A stretch of 64,000 nucleotides of DNA from Apostichopus californicus (Eukaryota; Echinodermata; Holothuroidea; Aspidochirotida; Stichopodidae). The notes beneath the pieces were generated by a model that was not told the origin of the DNA, did no database searches, and saw only the letters and a list, made by a program, of their open reading frames with translations. Shown here in pieces: positions 1-13,500 of the stretch. Position 1 is the stretch's first letter. Each line of letters starts with the position of its first letter. The stretch lies in NCBI GenBank assembly GCA_020650975.1, contig JAIPMN010016776.1:1-64000 (forward strand). Direction: 5' to 3'. A program made the translations under genes and the position numbers.

Positions 1-736
1 ACCAGTGACCTCTGGATTCAAACCAGTGACCTCCGGATTCAAACCAGTGACCTCTGGGTTCAAACCAGTGACCTCTGGGCTCAACCAGTGACCTCTGGAT
101 TCAAACCAGTGACCTCCGGATTCAAACCAGTGACCTCTGGGTTCAAACCAGTGACCTCTGGGTTCTAACCAGTGACCTCTGGGCTCAACCAGTGACCTCT
201 GGGCTCAACCAGTGACCTCTGGGTTCAAACCTGTGACCTTTGGTTTCAAACCAGTGACCTCTGGATTCAAACCAGTGACCTCTGGGTTCTAACCAGTGAC
301 CTCTGGGTTCTAACCAGTGACCTCTGGATGACCTCTGGATTCAAACCATTGACCTCTGGGTTCAAACCAGTGACCTCTGGGTTCTAACCAGTGACCTCTG
401 GGCTCAACCAGTGACCTCTGGGCTCAACCAGTGACCTCTGGGTTCAAACCAGTGACCTCTGGGTTAAAACCTGTGACCTTTGGGTTCAAACCAGTGACCT
501 CTGGGCTCAACCAGTGACCTCTGGGCTCAACCAGTGACCTCTGGGTTCAAACCAGTGACCTCTGGGTTAAAACCTGTGACCTTTGGGTTCAAACCAGTGA
601 CCTCTGGGCTCAACCAGTGACCTCTGGGCTCAACCAGTGACCTCTGGGTTCAAACCAGTGACCTCTGGGTTAAAACCTGTGACCTTTGGGTTCAAACCAG
701 TGACCTCTGGGTTCTGGGTTCAGAGGTCACTGGGTT
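1..736. repeat. 21-bp minisatellite (T-arm-like unit)
   Basis: About 34 copies of a 20-22 bp unit of the form ACCAGTGACCTCTGGGTTCAA, with a few longer or shorter units, starting at the window edge. It lies in the intron after exon 46. On the minus strand each unit reads AGAGGTCACTGGTTTGAATC, which resembles the variable-loop and T-arm (box B) part of the tRNA-derived SINE at 14.2 kb. The last unit is followed by an inverted copy, so 695-709 and 721-736 can pair as a hairpin. Confidence 0.95.
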
Positions 737-1100
737 GAATCCTGTTCTTGACATAAATTTCTTGTCTCTTTTCTATATTGTAACCTTACATAGGATTACA
801 CAGAGTAATATTACATTAGAGACACTCATTCTGTGATGTTAAGGAACATGTTTGGTAAAATACGAACAAATATTCTCATCCAAGTACACTTCTGGACCAA
901 AACACTAGAGTCAACTCCTTACGTTAATCTAGTGAACCAATCCTTATATCCAATATTTCATCTTCATTATTCAAAGTTACTACAAATGTCGTTTCGAATG
1001 CATAAAGTCCACTGCTGAACTTGTCTTGGTTTTGCAGCTAAATATGCTCTCTGTTGCTGAAAACTGTTGATTCCCTCAAGATTCTGCTGATGCTACCCTT

Positions 1101-1304
1101 GCAGATGATAATTAAGAGATTTCACATTCTATCATTAATGAACTCACATTCTTTGGCAGCCTCCAGCTCAATGTCAGATTCATTCACCATTCCTGAATGA
1201 TTGCAGATGATAACTAAGAGATTTCACATTCTATCATTACTGAACTCACATTCTTTGGCAGCCTCCAGCTCAATGTCAGATTCATCCACTATTCCTGAAT
1301 GGTT
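1101..1304. repeat. Tandem duplication (102 bp) of the exon 46 donor edge
   Basis: Two copies, 1101-1202 and 1203-1304. The second contains the 3' end of coding exon 46 and its GTGAGT donor; the first repeats the final ~45 exon bases, the donor and the following intron with a few changes. The downstream copy lacks an acceptor, so it is probably not an exon. Confidence 0.9.
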
Positions 1305-4300
1305 GCGTCCTCGGATCTCCTCTAGGATCTCTAAAGCTCTTTGCAGCAGATCATCGAAATCTTCTGTCTGATTCAGCATGGGATGGGTCATGTTACCAGC
1401 TTGTTCTATTAAAACAATGTAATCAAAAGTTAATGATATTTTACTGTAAATCTTTATGATTTACATACTAATAACGACCAACACATCTTGCCACATTACC
1501 CTCCCTGTCCTTTAGATAAGGACTTATTACTCCTCCTACCACATCGCCCAGAGCTATACCAGCTAATCTTGAAAGCTGTGATATTGTTCCTTCAAGCATT
1601 TGACACTTGGGTTAAAGAATGTTTATAGATGCAGCACATTACAGTGAATATTTGGGGGGGGGGGAGAGGGTGTGGGGGGAGGTTATTCCTGCAATTCATA
1701 TCCATACAATTATTTTCATCATGCTCAATTCAAAAGCCACTATAAGAAAAACCTAGTAATATAAAAGTGTAAAAAAACTTTTATCCAGACTTACAACCAG
1801 CAATCCTTGAAACAGTCTAAATTTACCTTTGATACTGTTGAATGCATTTTCTATCTTATCTAAGATATCCTTGGCACGCTGCAGAGTGGTAGCAGTGTCG
1901 TTAGCAAGGTCATCACTTTTATCATCAGCTCTGGATGCCTGTGTTCGACGCAAGAAGAGGCGAGAAACTTTAGTAAGGAGGCTGAAGATTGATAATGGAT
2001 AATGTAGGGAATTAGAATGCTCATTACAAATGGGAATTGTTCGACACAGGGCCAGCTGTACAGAGAAAGAACTCATAACCACTTTTACAACCCCGGTATT
2101 CAAACTGTTTTGCTTGCTGACTCCAATATTCACCTTCATCATAATCATGGCCTGGAGAAGTAGTCTAGGTAGGGGGGAGGAAAGAGAGGGGGAGGGGGTT
2201 AAATTGGTAGTTGCTTATGGTTGCTAAGTTGCAAGATGGCAGGTGTTTTTTGCAACTACTAAACTTTTCTTATGTTCAACATTTTTCCACTTTTTCTTCG
2301 ACAAATATAGGCAACAGTTTTTCCTTCTGAACTTTTTGGTGATCCCTCCAAATGCTTTTGGCAATGATCATAATGGTTTGGTGACTCACATTAAATACCA
2401 CAAGCAGTCTTTAGCAGTTCAAAAAACTATACCTTGCACTGCTCGTAACATATGCTCCCAATTGATTCGAATAAGACTTTCTAATAATTCTACACTACAA
2501 GTTAGCTACAAATTGTTACAAATTGAAAATAACAAGAAGACATTTTTCGATGGCTTGAAGACATAAAGTGATGTAAAATTATTGTTTATTAATATTTTAT
2601 ACTGATGGAAGCAACAGAGATCAAAGTAGATTTGTCGAGAAATATCGGCTCCTCCTGTGAAAGTGATAGCAAACAATATTTAATATGACACAAATATGGA
2701 TCTATTCTGCCATATACTGTTGCTTACTTTACTTTACAAACCATAAAAGTTCAAACCTATTTTGGGAGTGTACCATGAGATATATTCATTATTTTACAGT
2801 ACTTTGTATAAGACTTAATGAGCAGCTGAGGAACGCAATCCAAATATTGCAGAAGTGTGATAAAAACAAATGTTATTATTTTTAAATCAAAATGAACTAC
2901 GGTAATTCATATTTTGATCCTAGTATAAAGTGAATATTTTTACCCCTTTTAATATTCTCTTGGCAATCTTCTTGAGGTCATCCAGGTTATCTGAGCTGTC
3001 TTCTATTTCTGGTCTAACTTCCTGGTTATTGGACTCCATGGCAACCGTATAATTCTGTGAGACCAAACATTCATAATTAGACATGGAAAGATGCTCATAT
3101 CATCACAAGTGAAAGCAAATTCTAAAACATCAAGACACTTTGGAGGGCCAAAAAAAATATGAAGAATAAAACTAACTGTGCATCTCTAATTGGCGATGGG
3201 AAAACAGCCAAGGGATTAGTGGGATCACCTCCTGTGCATCTCTAGTAGGCCATGGAAAACAGCCAAGAGATTAATGGGATCACCTCTTGTGCATCTTTAG
3301 AATGCTATGGAAAACAGCCAAGGGATTAGTGGGATCACCTCTTGTGCATCTCTAGTAGGCCATGGAAAACAGCCAAGGGATTAATGGGATCACCTCTTGT
3401 AAATCTCTAATTGGCGATGGGAAAACAGCCAAGGGATTAGTGGGATCACCTCTTGTGCATCTCTAGTAGGCCATGGAAAACAGCCAAGAGATTAATGGGA
3501 TCACCTCTTGTGCATCTCTAGTAGGCCATGGAAAACAGCCAAGGGATTAGTGGGATCACCTCCTGTGCATCTCTAGTAGGCCATGGAAAACAGCCAAGAG
3601 ATTAATGGGATCACCTCTTGTGCATCTCTAGAATGCTATGGCAAACAGCCAAGGGATAAGTGGGATCACCTCTTGTGCATCTCTAGTAGGCCATGGAAAA
3701 CAGCCAAGGGATTAGTGGGATCACCTCTTGTGCATCTCTAGAAGGCTATGAAAAACAGCCAAGGGATTAGTGGGATCACCTCTTGTGCATCTCTAGAAGG
3801 CTATGGAAAACAGCCAAGGGATTAGTGGGATCACCTCTTGTGCATCTCTAGAAGGCTATGGAAAACAGCCAAGGGATTAGTGGTATCACCTCTTGTGCAT
3901 CTCTAGAAGGCTATGAAACATAACAAAGGGATTCACCACCTCTTGGGCTAAATCGTTCAGTCATTCGAAAAAATGACCTCTTATCCTATAGGTCACTCAT
4001 CTCACCCGATTCAGCTTAAACGACCTTCATTCGTTGTAAAAATGAAACATTACTCACTGCTTTATTTTGAGTCAAATTCTTAGTGTAACAGAATAAAGTA
4101 AAAGTTATATGAGAAATTGTAAACTTCCTTGAACAGTGATTCATTTCTAAAGTGTAATACACAGAAGATATGAAGTGAACACCAACTTTTAGGAAGACAC
4201 CCTTGAATACCCCACAATAGTCACCCATTTACCAGATGATTCATTCAGACAAGCAAAGCTTCAAGTCCCATAAGAGGAAAATGATTAAACATGGCTATAT

Positions 4301-4572
4301 GTTGATCTCATAACTGACAAAACAATAGTGTCATACCTTTCACCTCTCCTACCCCCCCTTCCCCCCGCTACCCCCACCCCCCTGCCCCTTTTGTGATATA
4401 AATGTATAGGTCAAAAGTACCTTGATATCAGCGATGGATTCATTTATAGCCTTCAATCTCTTTATTGTGTCCAGTCCAACAGATATATTTGGAATGATAG
4501 ATACGTTGGCCGAGACTCCAAAGTCCATGTCTTCAAGAATGTCCAGCAACAGATGGACACAGTCATCACAAG
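1250..4572 (-). CDS. LAMA5: Start of laminin coiled-coil domain (domain II): exons 43-46
   Basis: Exons 4421-4572, 2944-3054, 1827-1938 and 1250-1399. Exon 43 opens with [16 protein letters not shown]. The paired cysteines are where alpha, beta and gamma chains are linked by disulfides at the top of the long arm, and the helical segment that follows ends [12 protein letters not shown], close to the alpha-5 sequence at this point. Later exons are hydrophilic heptad-like helix ([44 protein letters not shown]) with N-glycosylation sequons NYT and NMT. Exon 46 ends in phase 1 with a GTGAGT donor, so the gene continues below position 1; the next exon is not in 1-1249. Identity is certain for exon 43. 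The last three exons rest on phase, composition and helix periodicity. Confidence 0.9.
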
Positions 4573-7500
4573 CTGTGAGAGAATTGACCAATAAGATCAT
4601 TGAATCATGACAGAATCAATTAAAAGAGGAATCCTGCAAAGTGGACAATCTACAAATGAGTTAACCTGCAGGCAGACAATCTACTAGTGAATTAACCTGC
4701 AGGACACACAATCTATGAGTGAATTAACCTGCAGGACGGACAATCTATGAGTGAATTAACCTGCAGGACAGACAATCTACGTTTGAATGAACCTGCAGGA
4801 CAGCCAATCTATGAGTGAATTAACCTGCAGGACAGACAATCTATGAGTGAATTAACCTACAGGACAAACAATCTATTCGTGAATTAACCTGCAGGACAGA
4901 CAATCTATGAGTGAATAAACCTGCAGGACAGACAATCTACGATTGAATAAACCTGCAGGACGGACAATCTATGAGTGAAATAACCTGCAGGACAGACAAT
5001 CTATGTGTGAATAAACCTGCAGGACAGACAATCTACGATTGAATTAACCTGCAGGACAGCCAATCTATGAGTGAATTAACCTGCAGGACGGACAATCTAT
5101 AGGTGAATTAACCTGCAGGACAGACAATCTATGAGTGAAATAACCTGCAGGACAGACAATCTATGAGTGAATTAACCTGCAGGACGGACAATCTATGAGT
5201 GAATTAACCTGCAGGACAGACAATCTATGAGTGAATAAACCTGCAGAAAAGACAATCTATGAGTGAAATAACCTGCAGGGCAGACAATCTATGAGTGAAT
5301 TAACCTGCAGGACAGACAATCTATGAGTGAATTAACCTGCAGTACAGACAACAGGAGAGGAAAAACATTAATTTGATTCAGCCATAAATTTCAAATCACA
5401 ATCTTTGCCTTGTTCTTACATTTCCATATTATTACCAAACAGAATTATCTAGGTTATCCCTAGCTCACAAACTTGTCCTAGTAGTAGGGATTCAACATCA
5501 GACCTCTCCAGGCAAGTCCATTCCCACCTTTCATGCCCAGGTCAATTTCTGATCAATTAAAAAAGCAATATAGTTTACTGTCATCAAAAATAAAATCAAG
5601 AACTACACGTCCCACCCCCTAGAATTAGGGCCATTTATCCACTGTATCAAATGATGTGTGACATTAAATAACCAACCTTACTCTCCTTTCATTCCCCAAT
5701 CCCCCCCTCGCCCCCCCCCCAACTGACATGTCCCATACTTCCCCCACACATCCCTTACCATCCCTACATGGTGATACACAGGCTGTGAGCTTTATACACA
5801 CATACAGACCTAGAAATCAAGAGGCAAAAGGCTTTATCCTTTTGACTGCAGATGCCACAATATTTCTTTGATCACAGATTTACAACAATTCATGACTTGT
5901 ATAAAATCTCTCACTAGGACAGACAAATTCATTTCATCATTCAGTAGCAAAATGGAGATTGAAAAAGAGCAACTTTTGACTACATTGTAACATCTTCTTA
6001 AGACTTGCAGCCACCTCCGCAAGCTGGTGATCAGAGAATACTTACGCAAACACCCATCCTTGGTTAGTACATAACGATCTTCGCACTGATCACAGTTAGG
6101 TCCGATAGCGCCCTCAGGACAGAGACACTCCCCTGTGTCTGGGTCACATCGCAGATTAGCAGCACATGAGCACGCTGAGAAACGAGAGCAGAAAACCAAA
6201 TGACTTAAGTGATTCCTTGCCACAGTTGAAAACATCTAATGTGATTACTACAGACAATATAAACTCCTGACCATTGTTGAATTCATGTGATTAGCAAGGT
6301 ACTTGCACTCATGTGGGCCAGTTTAATAGGTTTTCGTACTTTTGAATTCTCTTGACCTCAAATGACCTTTAAACGGCACAGAAAACAATGCTTGCTATTA
6401 CTTAAGCAAAGCTACATACAGAGTCTTGTATACTTATATAAATATTTAAGTAAATTAAGAAGGCTTTTGAATTTCAATATTTTCTGCTTTATGCTATTGG
6501 TTATTAGAGATTACCATCGACTTAGGATTTGTGAGAACTGTTGACAGAGCATAGGACTTGTAATTAACAAGTCAACGGTTCAAATCAAGTAATTCTTTGC
6601 TCTTCAAAAACACATTTAATTTTTTCTTACTATCACCAATGCTTCTCTTACCCCTACATCCCTGTCTAGAGTACTGATAGAAGCCTTCACTGCATTGGTC
6701 ACAGTTTCGTCCCTCTACGCCAGGCCTGCACTCGCACTCTCCAGTTGAAAGGTCACACTGGCTACCCAAAGAAGCCAGACCGCACTCACAGGGGGTGCAC
6801 CCGAACCCACTCTCAAAATTATAATAATTTGCCTAGATAAAAGAAAACGAATACAATTAATATTTTCATATCTATGAAAGTCGTTAGCAAAACTGAAATC
6901 AGATGGGATGGAGGAATCTCCTCTCTGTGTTTGTTTCACATTGAAATGAATAAAGACAATTTATATGAATAGAGTGCGACCAAGGGAAGTTCTGTACCAC
7001 ACTTATACCAAGATCAGCAGTATACCTTGTCCTCTGTTTATATAGTGTTTGTCCATGAAACCAGGAGGTCCACAAAATATAAGGCCCATGACTCAGGATC
7101 CATGAAGATTGAGCCATGACCCACAAGACCCCTACCCCCTCAGAATGAATGTCCAGAATGCTTTAAAACTAGCTTAGACTATGGATGTTGGCAAGCTCCA
7201 GAAGCTGCAGATGTCTGGAAGACTCCTACAACTCAACTTTGGGTCGCGACCATAGGTTGTAGACAGAAAGTTGACAGAAAGTGATATCACGCTTGCCTTT
7301 ACTATGATCACAATAAACTAACATAACAACTGCTCACTCTTTTATATCACCTTGACAATGATCACCTTGACAATGATCACAATAAACTAACATAACAACT
7401 GCTCACTCTTTTAAAGCTGTTGGTTGTCAAACTTTGAAGAGTAAGAGAAGGATTAATTATATAGTAATTAGTTACCTCACACCGATCACATCTAGGTCCA

Positions 7501-10500
7501 ACAACATTTGGTTTACAGGTACATTGGCCCGTTGATCTATCACATGAGTCAGAGCCGTAGCGATCACAGTCACAAGCTACCAAAACAAAATGAAAGAACA
7601 ATAAGATTACATACATGATATTTGGTGCACTGTGTGTGTTATCAGTGAATGAGTGAGTTTAGTAGTCAAATCACCAACTTCAATTCACTTTTTTATTCTT
7701 TCCTTCAATAAACTTTGATACAAATGACAAATGATCATTAATTTCATTAATATCATTTTTGTCAAATATTGAGAAAATCTTCACATGTGAACCAGTAAAC
7801 AAATTGAGAATATTGCATGTTGCATTTTAATCTATTTATTCTGTTCATTGAAAATGATCTTCCTTTGTAAATTTAATTCACGATAATTGGTACTTGTACA
7901 ACTCAAACTTTGTTGACGACGTAAAGAACCAAAGTATAGCAAATATGAGAGAAGATAACAAGATACTCAGGGAAACAAAATTGTAAAACTAGAACATAAT
8001 TGCAAAACAACAATCCAAACTCTTTCCCTATAATAGTCTCTTAACAATAACCCCATGGAAAGTGATTATGTAAAGTTTGTAACAAGTTGACTATATTGTT
8101 TTATCTTCCGACTACTTACGTCGACAATCCTTCCTATTGACTGCATCTCCATAGTACCAATCGGCACAATCCTCGCAGTTTTCTCCAGTTGTGTCTGGTC
8201 GGCACCTCAAACAATTACCGTAGAGTGAATCACACTCAGGACCGAAGAGACTCGAGTCACTATTCTCTGAACAGTCACACTGCTGGCACTGACTGTTGGG
8301 CTTTGATGGGTCACCATAATAACCGTCCTCACACCTGAACAAAATAACATCGAATATTGTGAAAGATTTAACATGATTTGAGGAACTGCTTGTTGATAAT
8401 CTCAGTTGATTTGGTGTCACTGTTTATTCATGACCTACGATATGCAAATAATCTGTACACTTGGCTACTTTGCGGCATCATGCAATTACCACAACAAACT
8501 TCAACAAGTGGTCTACAAACCTATGAAACAAACAAATAAATAATGCCAAGAAAACAAAGTTGAAGGCTGCCATAAAAATGTCTATTTATTTGTTTTAAGA
8601 AGCCATGACATAGAGATATGTACTTACATATCACAATATTTGCCGGTATGGCCTTCCAAGCAGATACAGTACTGGTTGTTATTGGCATCAAACCCACAGG
8701 TCTCTGCATAGCTAGAAGTATGAAACATATGTTACAATGGTCAAAACAAATATTGGTAGGAGAGACAGACTGTACTGGTATCACAACATAGAAAATAATT
8801 ATCACATTACTTCACTTTCCAAAACTAATCAGAAAGTCATAAGGATAAATAATGGTCAAAACATATATTGATAGGAGAGACAGACTGTACTGGTAACACT
8901 ACATAGAAAATAAATATCACATTACTTCACTTTCCAAAACTTATCAGAAAGTCATAAGGATAAATAATTTCATGTTTCTATTGTATTTAGAAGAACATTA
9001 AATGGACACAAGCATCTAGTTATCATCAAGGTTTGTTCTCTAATTAAAGTGAACATACATCACAGTACCCTCACAGCAGACATGTACTGTAGTACAACAG
9101 AAAGATGATTTTACAGTACAAGTAAAAATCCTGTTGGTATGAGAAGAGTACAATGCTCTAAGTGTGAGTATCAAATGTCCCGAGTACCAGTATGAGGACA
9201 AATCCATCAGACCCAACAAGAGTAAGGCAACTTATATTATTACTAGTAAGACTGTGAGTACAGACTCACTTCAAGTCTGTCTCACTGTATAAAGACCTGT
9301 TGAACTTTGCTAGAATATGATTGTGAGTACAGACTCACTTCAAGTCTGTCTCACTATATATAGCTGACCTGTTGAACTTTGCTAGAATATGATTGTGAGT
9401 ACAGACTCACTTCAAGTCTGTCTCACTATATATAGCTGACCTGTTGAACGTTGCTAGAATATGATTGTGAGTACAGACTCACTTCAAGTCTGTCTCACTG
9501 TATATAGCTGACCTGTTGAACTTTGCTAGAATATGATTGTGAGTACAGACTCACTTCAAGTCTGTCTCACTGTATATAGCTGAGCTGTTGAACTTTGCTA
9601 GAATATGATTGTGAGTACAGACTCACTTCAAGTCTGTCTCACTGTATATAGCCGACCTGTTGAACTTTGCTAGAATATGATTGTGAGTACAGACTCACTT
9701 CAAGTATCTTAAGGACAAATCGCTAGGTAGTTTGATATCACTCGCACTACAAGCAGTATAGGTTCTTGCACTCTGCTAGGCAGACCCAGGTGTGTAACAA
9801 GACGTTCATCCTAGGTGTATGACGGTTTAGAAATAAGTAAAGAAAGTTTCTGAATAAGAGATTACAATCTTACTTATGATCATCCGATGGCCTTGGACAT
9901 GCACAAACTTCACAACCATCTCCAGGTAAAGAGCTCAAAGCATTACCATGGTAACCGGTCCTACAAGTCTGACATTGTGCTCCAGATGTGTCATCCTCAC
10001 AATTCTGCAAAAACAAAAACAAAAATTTCAAACATTGTCGTCACTAACGCTAAGTTCAAGTAAAAGAAAAACAATCCTCAGGTAAAATGAAAGAAACTTA
10101 AGTTGTATAACCATTAACTTGTGTAGTAATACAGACCATTTTGAATTCAAGATAATAATACTAAACAATCATAATAAATGAGACTTATATAGCGCCAAAT
10201 CAGTAGACAAATGTCACTGCTCAAGGCGCTTTACAAAGAAAGCAGATTAATTTACAAAAGAACAAGTGAAAAGATACCCGGGTCTTAAGTAGACTTTTAA
10301 ATGTAGAAAGTTTAGAGCATGTTCGAATGTGATCTGGTAACTTGTTCCAGAGATAAGAGCCAGAGTATTCGAAGCTTCTGTAACCATAGGTCTTCGAGCG
10401 TCGTTTAGGAACAGTTAAATACAGTTTGTTGGAGGAACGAAGTGTGCGAGTTGGAATACCACAGACTTTGTTATGTATCACACATTGACACATACCACAT

Positions 10501-13500
10501 AACTGTAGAATACATCAATTGGAAACGATACATCAAAATAAACTGATGTCATTTATAATGTTGCATATTCATAAGTACTCACCAAGCAGTAGCCAGTTTC
10601 TTCGTCACACTCATTGGTATGGTTGTTACATTGACAAGGGACGCACTGACCAAGGAATGTCCCACGGATGATGCGATAGTGTCCTTGAGCACAGCGCTGT
10701 GGATATAGAACCAAGTGTGTTTTCATCAGTAGCCGTTATGACACAGTGACATGATACACCTTTATAACAAACAATACACTTGACAGCAGTACCCACCAGT
10801 TTTAAAGTTTCATTAATTTGATATTCATGCTCCAAAGATTAAAAAGATTGGCTCAAACCAGGCTTTAAATCCAATGAGATAATTCTAGCTATTTAAAGCA
10901 ACAATGGAAAGCTAATCCATATTTAATACTTTAAAGAACGCTACTATACCAACTTGGGAGAGCCATTAAGAAATAAGGACATCCTTTTCCTCATTAGTCT
11001 TAACTTAAAACTTTCTGATGAAAAATAAGGTCACAATGTTTGCTTCAACTTAGGACTTTTCACCATTTAGTGCAATATTGCATACAACATGCTAGTTTCA
11101 CTAACAGCTTGCAGTTTTCTTCAATATAGAACCAAGACATTTGCTTGAACTGTGGATGACCATTTACCTGATCAAGCAGTGTTACAGCATGTATAGTTAA
11201 TGGATCAAGCAGTGTTACAGCATGTATCGTTAACAGATTAAGCAGTGTTACAGCAAGCAGTGTTACAGCATGTATCGTTAATGGATCAAGCAGGGTTACA
11301 GCATGTGTCGTTAATGCATCAAGCAGGGTTACAGCAAGCAGTGTTACAGCATGTATCTTTAACACTTACTTCACAAGATAGCCCAGTGTACTCTGGAGGG
11401 CATCTGCATCGTTCCACAGAGCTTGCTGAATCTCCGTTGCCATCACGATGAGTTGTTTCAAAGACAATATCAGACAAGCTACAAATATAATCAAGTATAA
11501 ATTAATAGGACTGAAATGGCCGCATTGGGAAAGAAAATAGGGGTAATAGTTGGACAACAAAAGAACACTAAATGTTTACAAAAAAGCATTGGTAAATGCC
11601 ACACTTACAGGCTTAAACTACAATCCAAAAGTGGGTGGCAAAATAGGTTTGGAATATTTGGTGGGTCTTAACACATGTTGGAAAAATTTAGCTCAAGTTT
11701 ACTGGGCTTATCGATTTAGTTTAACATTTTTATGTCGACAGTCCAGGCTTACTTCCATGCATTCTGAACATCCACTCTGAGGGCTGAGGGTCTTGTCGGT
11801 TTTGGGCCTAACAGTTTTCAGACTGCTGTTCTACACCCTCAAAAAGTGTTTCAAGTTGACAGAATTTAGATCTTGAAATATGCCAGATTACATGAAGTTA
11901 AATTCATCATTAGCCTTAATCATTACTAAAATAATACTAAATAATTAACTTCAATAGTTTAAGTGTAATTTCATGATCTTTCAATGTCTGGAAATAGAGT
12001 GGTTAAAAGTAAGTTGGCCTGATGTTTCGATCCTAGCAGGATCTTCTTCAAATGCTAAAAAAAAATGAATATAAAAAAAAAAATGGAAATAGAGATTAAA
12101 AGTATCTCCAACTTTTGTAAATGTGAAAACAATGCACTGGCTTCCATTCTATATATTAACATTTCAAAGACTACATCTTTCATTCAAGTTGTTTTCCTCC
12201 CAGTAAAGGGGGAATGCCCAAAGAATTAGATTTTAAAAGCCATTCGGTGACATCATTATATACTGGTCCTCACCTGGAATCAACAATGCTGTCAAAATAC
12301 TGGGCCCTGATTTCAAATTGGTCGATATTTCCTATCACCATCATGAACTCCGCTCTGCTAACAGGCCGTCCACTAAAACTGTACTGAAAGTTCTCCTGTT
12401 GATGAACACAGATGATACACAACAACTTTAACCTTTGACCTTTAGACTTCATCTCTCGCTCCTGATGTTTCAGTGCATGGCACATTTTAGCGTGATTACC
12501 AGAGTACGGCTATGATCACTGAAAGCATGCGCACTTTCTCAAAGTAATTACCTAGCTGCTAAAATGACTTTGCTATAAAACACATATGGCAACCGCATAC
12601 AAGACAACTACAGATCACACTTGTATTTACCTTGCTTGTAGTTTGTTCATCACCGAGAAAGTCTGAAACTCATCAGGATCAAACATATTATCTTCATGTT
12701 TAAATTTCAAAGATGTATCACCATTACTATCCTTCATATGTGAGTTTGCATGTCCTTGACTACAGGATAAGTTGACAAGCTAAGGAAGACTTAAAATCAA
12801 CAAAACTAGCAGTACATACTCTTATGTGTGCATTCTTAATATAATTTAAAATAAAATGAAACTGTTAGCAAACTGCTCATACACTAGTGAGCCTGTGTAA
12901 GAAAATGTTTAAAAATAAGTTGGCCTGACATTTCGATCCTAGCAGGATCTTCTTCAAAGGCTAAATGACAAGTTTAATATATTAAACAAAAATTAAACAA
13001 AATTAATATAATTTAATTTAATATCCAGAATCAGAGATGAAGCAATAGAGGACACTGTATCTTCAGACATCATATATTTATCTGGGTCGTTTACTTTACC
13101 TCAATTAATTTAATATCCATTGTCAGAGATCTAGATGGTTGAGGCGGCTCCAAGTTACTGTACATGATGGTGATACCATTACCCTAATAGGGGGAAAAGA
13201 AAACAAATTACATGTATGCACACTTAAGCAAATTTACTAAAGATAGCCTGATTGACTAATATACATGTACACTCACAATACACAACTTTAAATATGGAAT
13301 TTAGTGTCATGCTTGTTAACATGGTAATGCAGTAGTATTGAGATTTAAATTCCTGTGATGTCCATTAGCAAAGATAATTCATTCTCAAGGAGTGACCACA
13401 TTGTAACCCAGGTATGTATGTAAATTTCAATTGAACTTTTCCAATTTACATTTTTCCAATTTAACTCTTTCCAATCAATGTTTAGGGTATAGCTACATGA

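Noticed and set aside
4641-5350. CRISPR-like array of short repeats
   Set aside because: Units are directly adjacent with no unique spacers, and the context is an animal intron. The same applies to all other arrays here.
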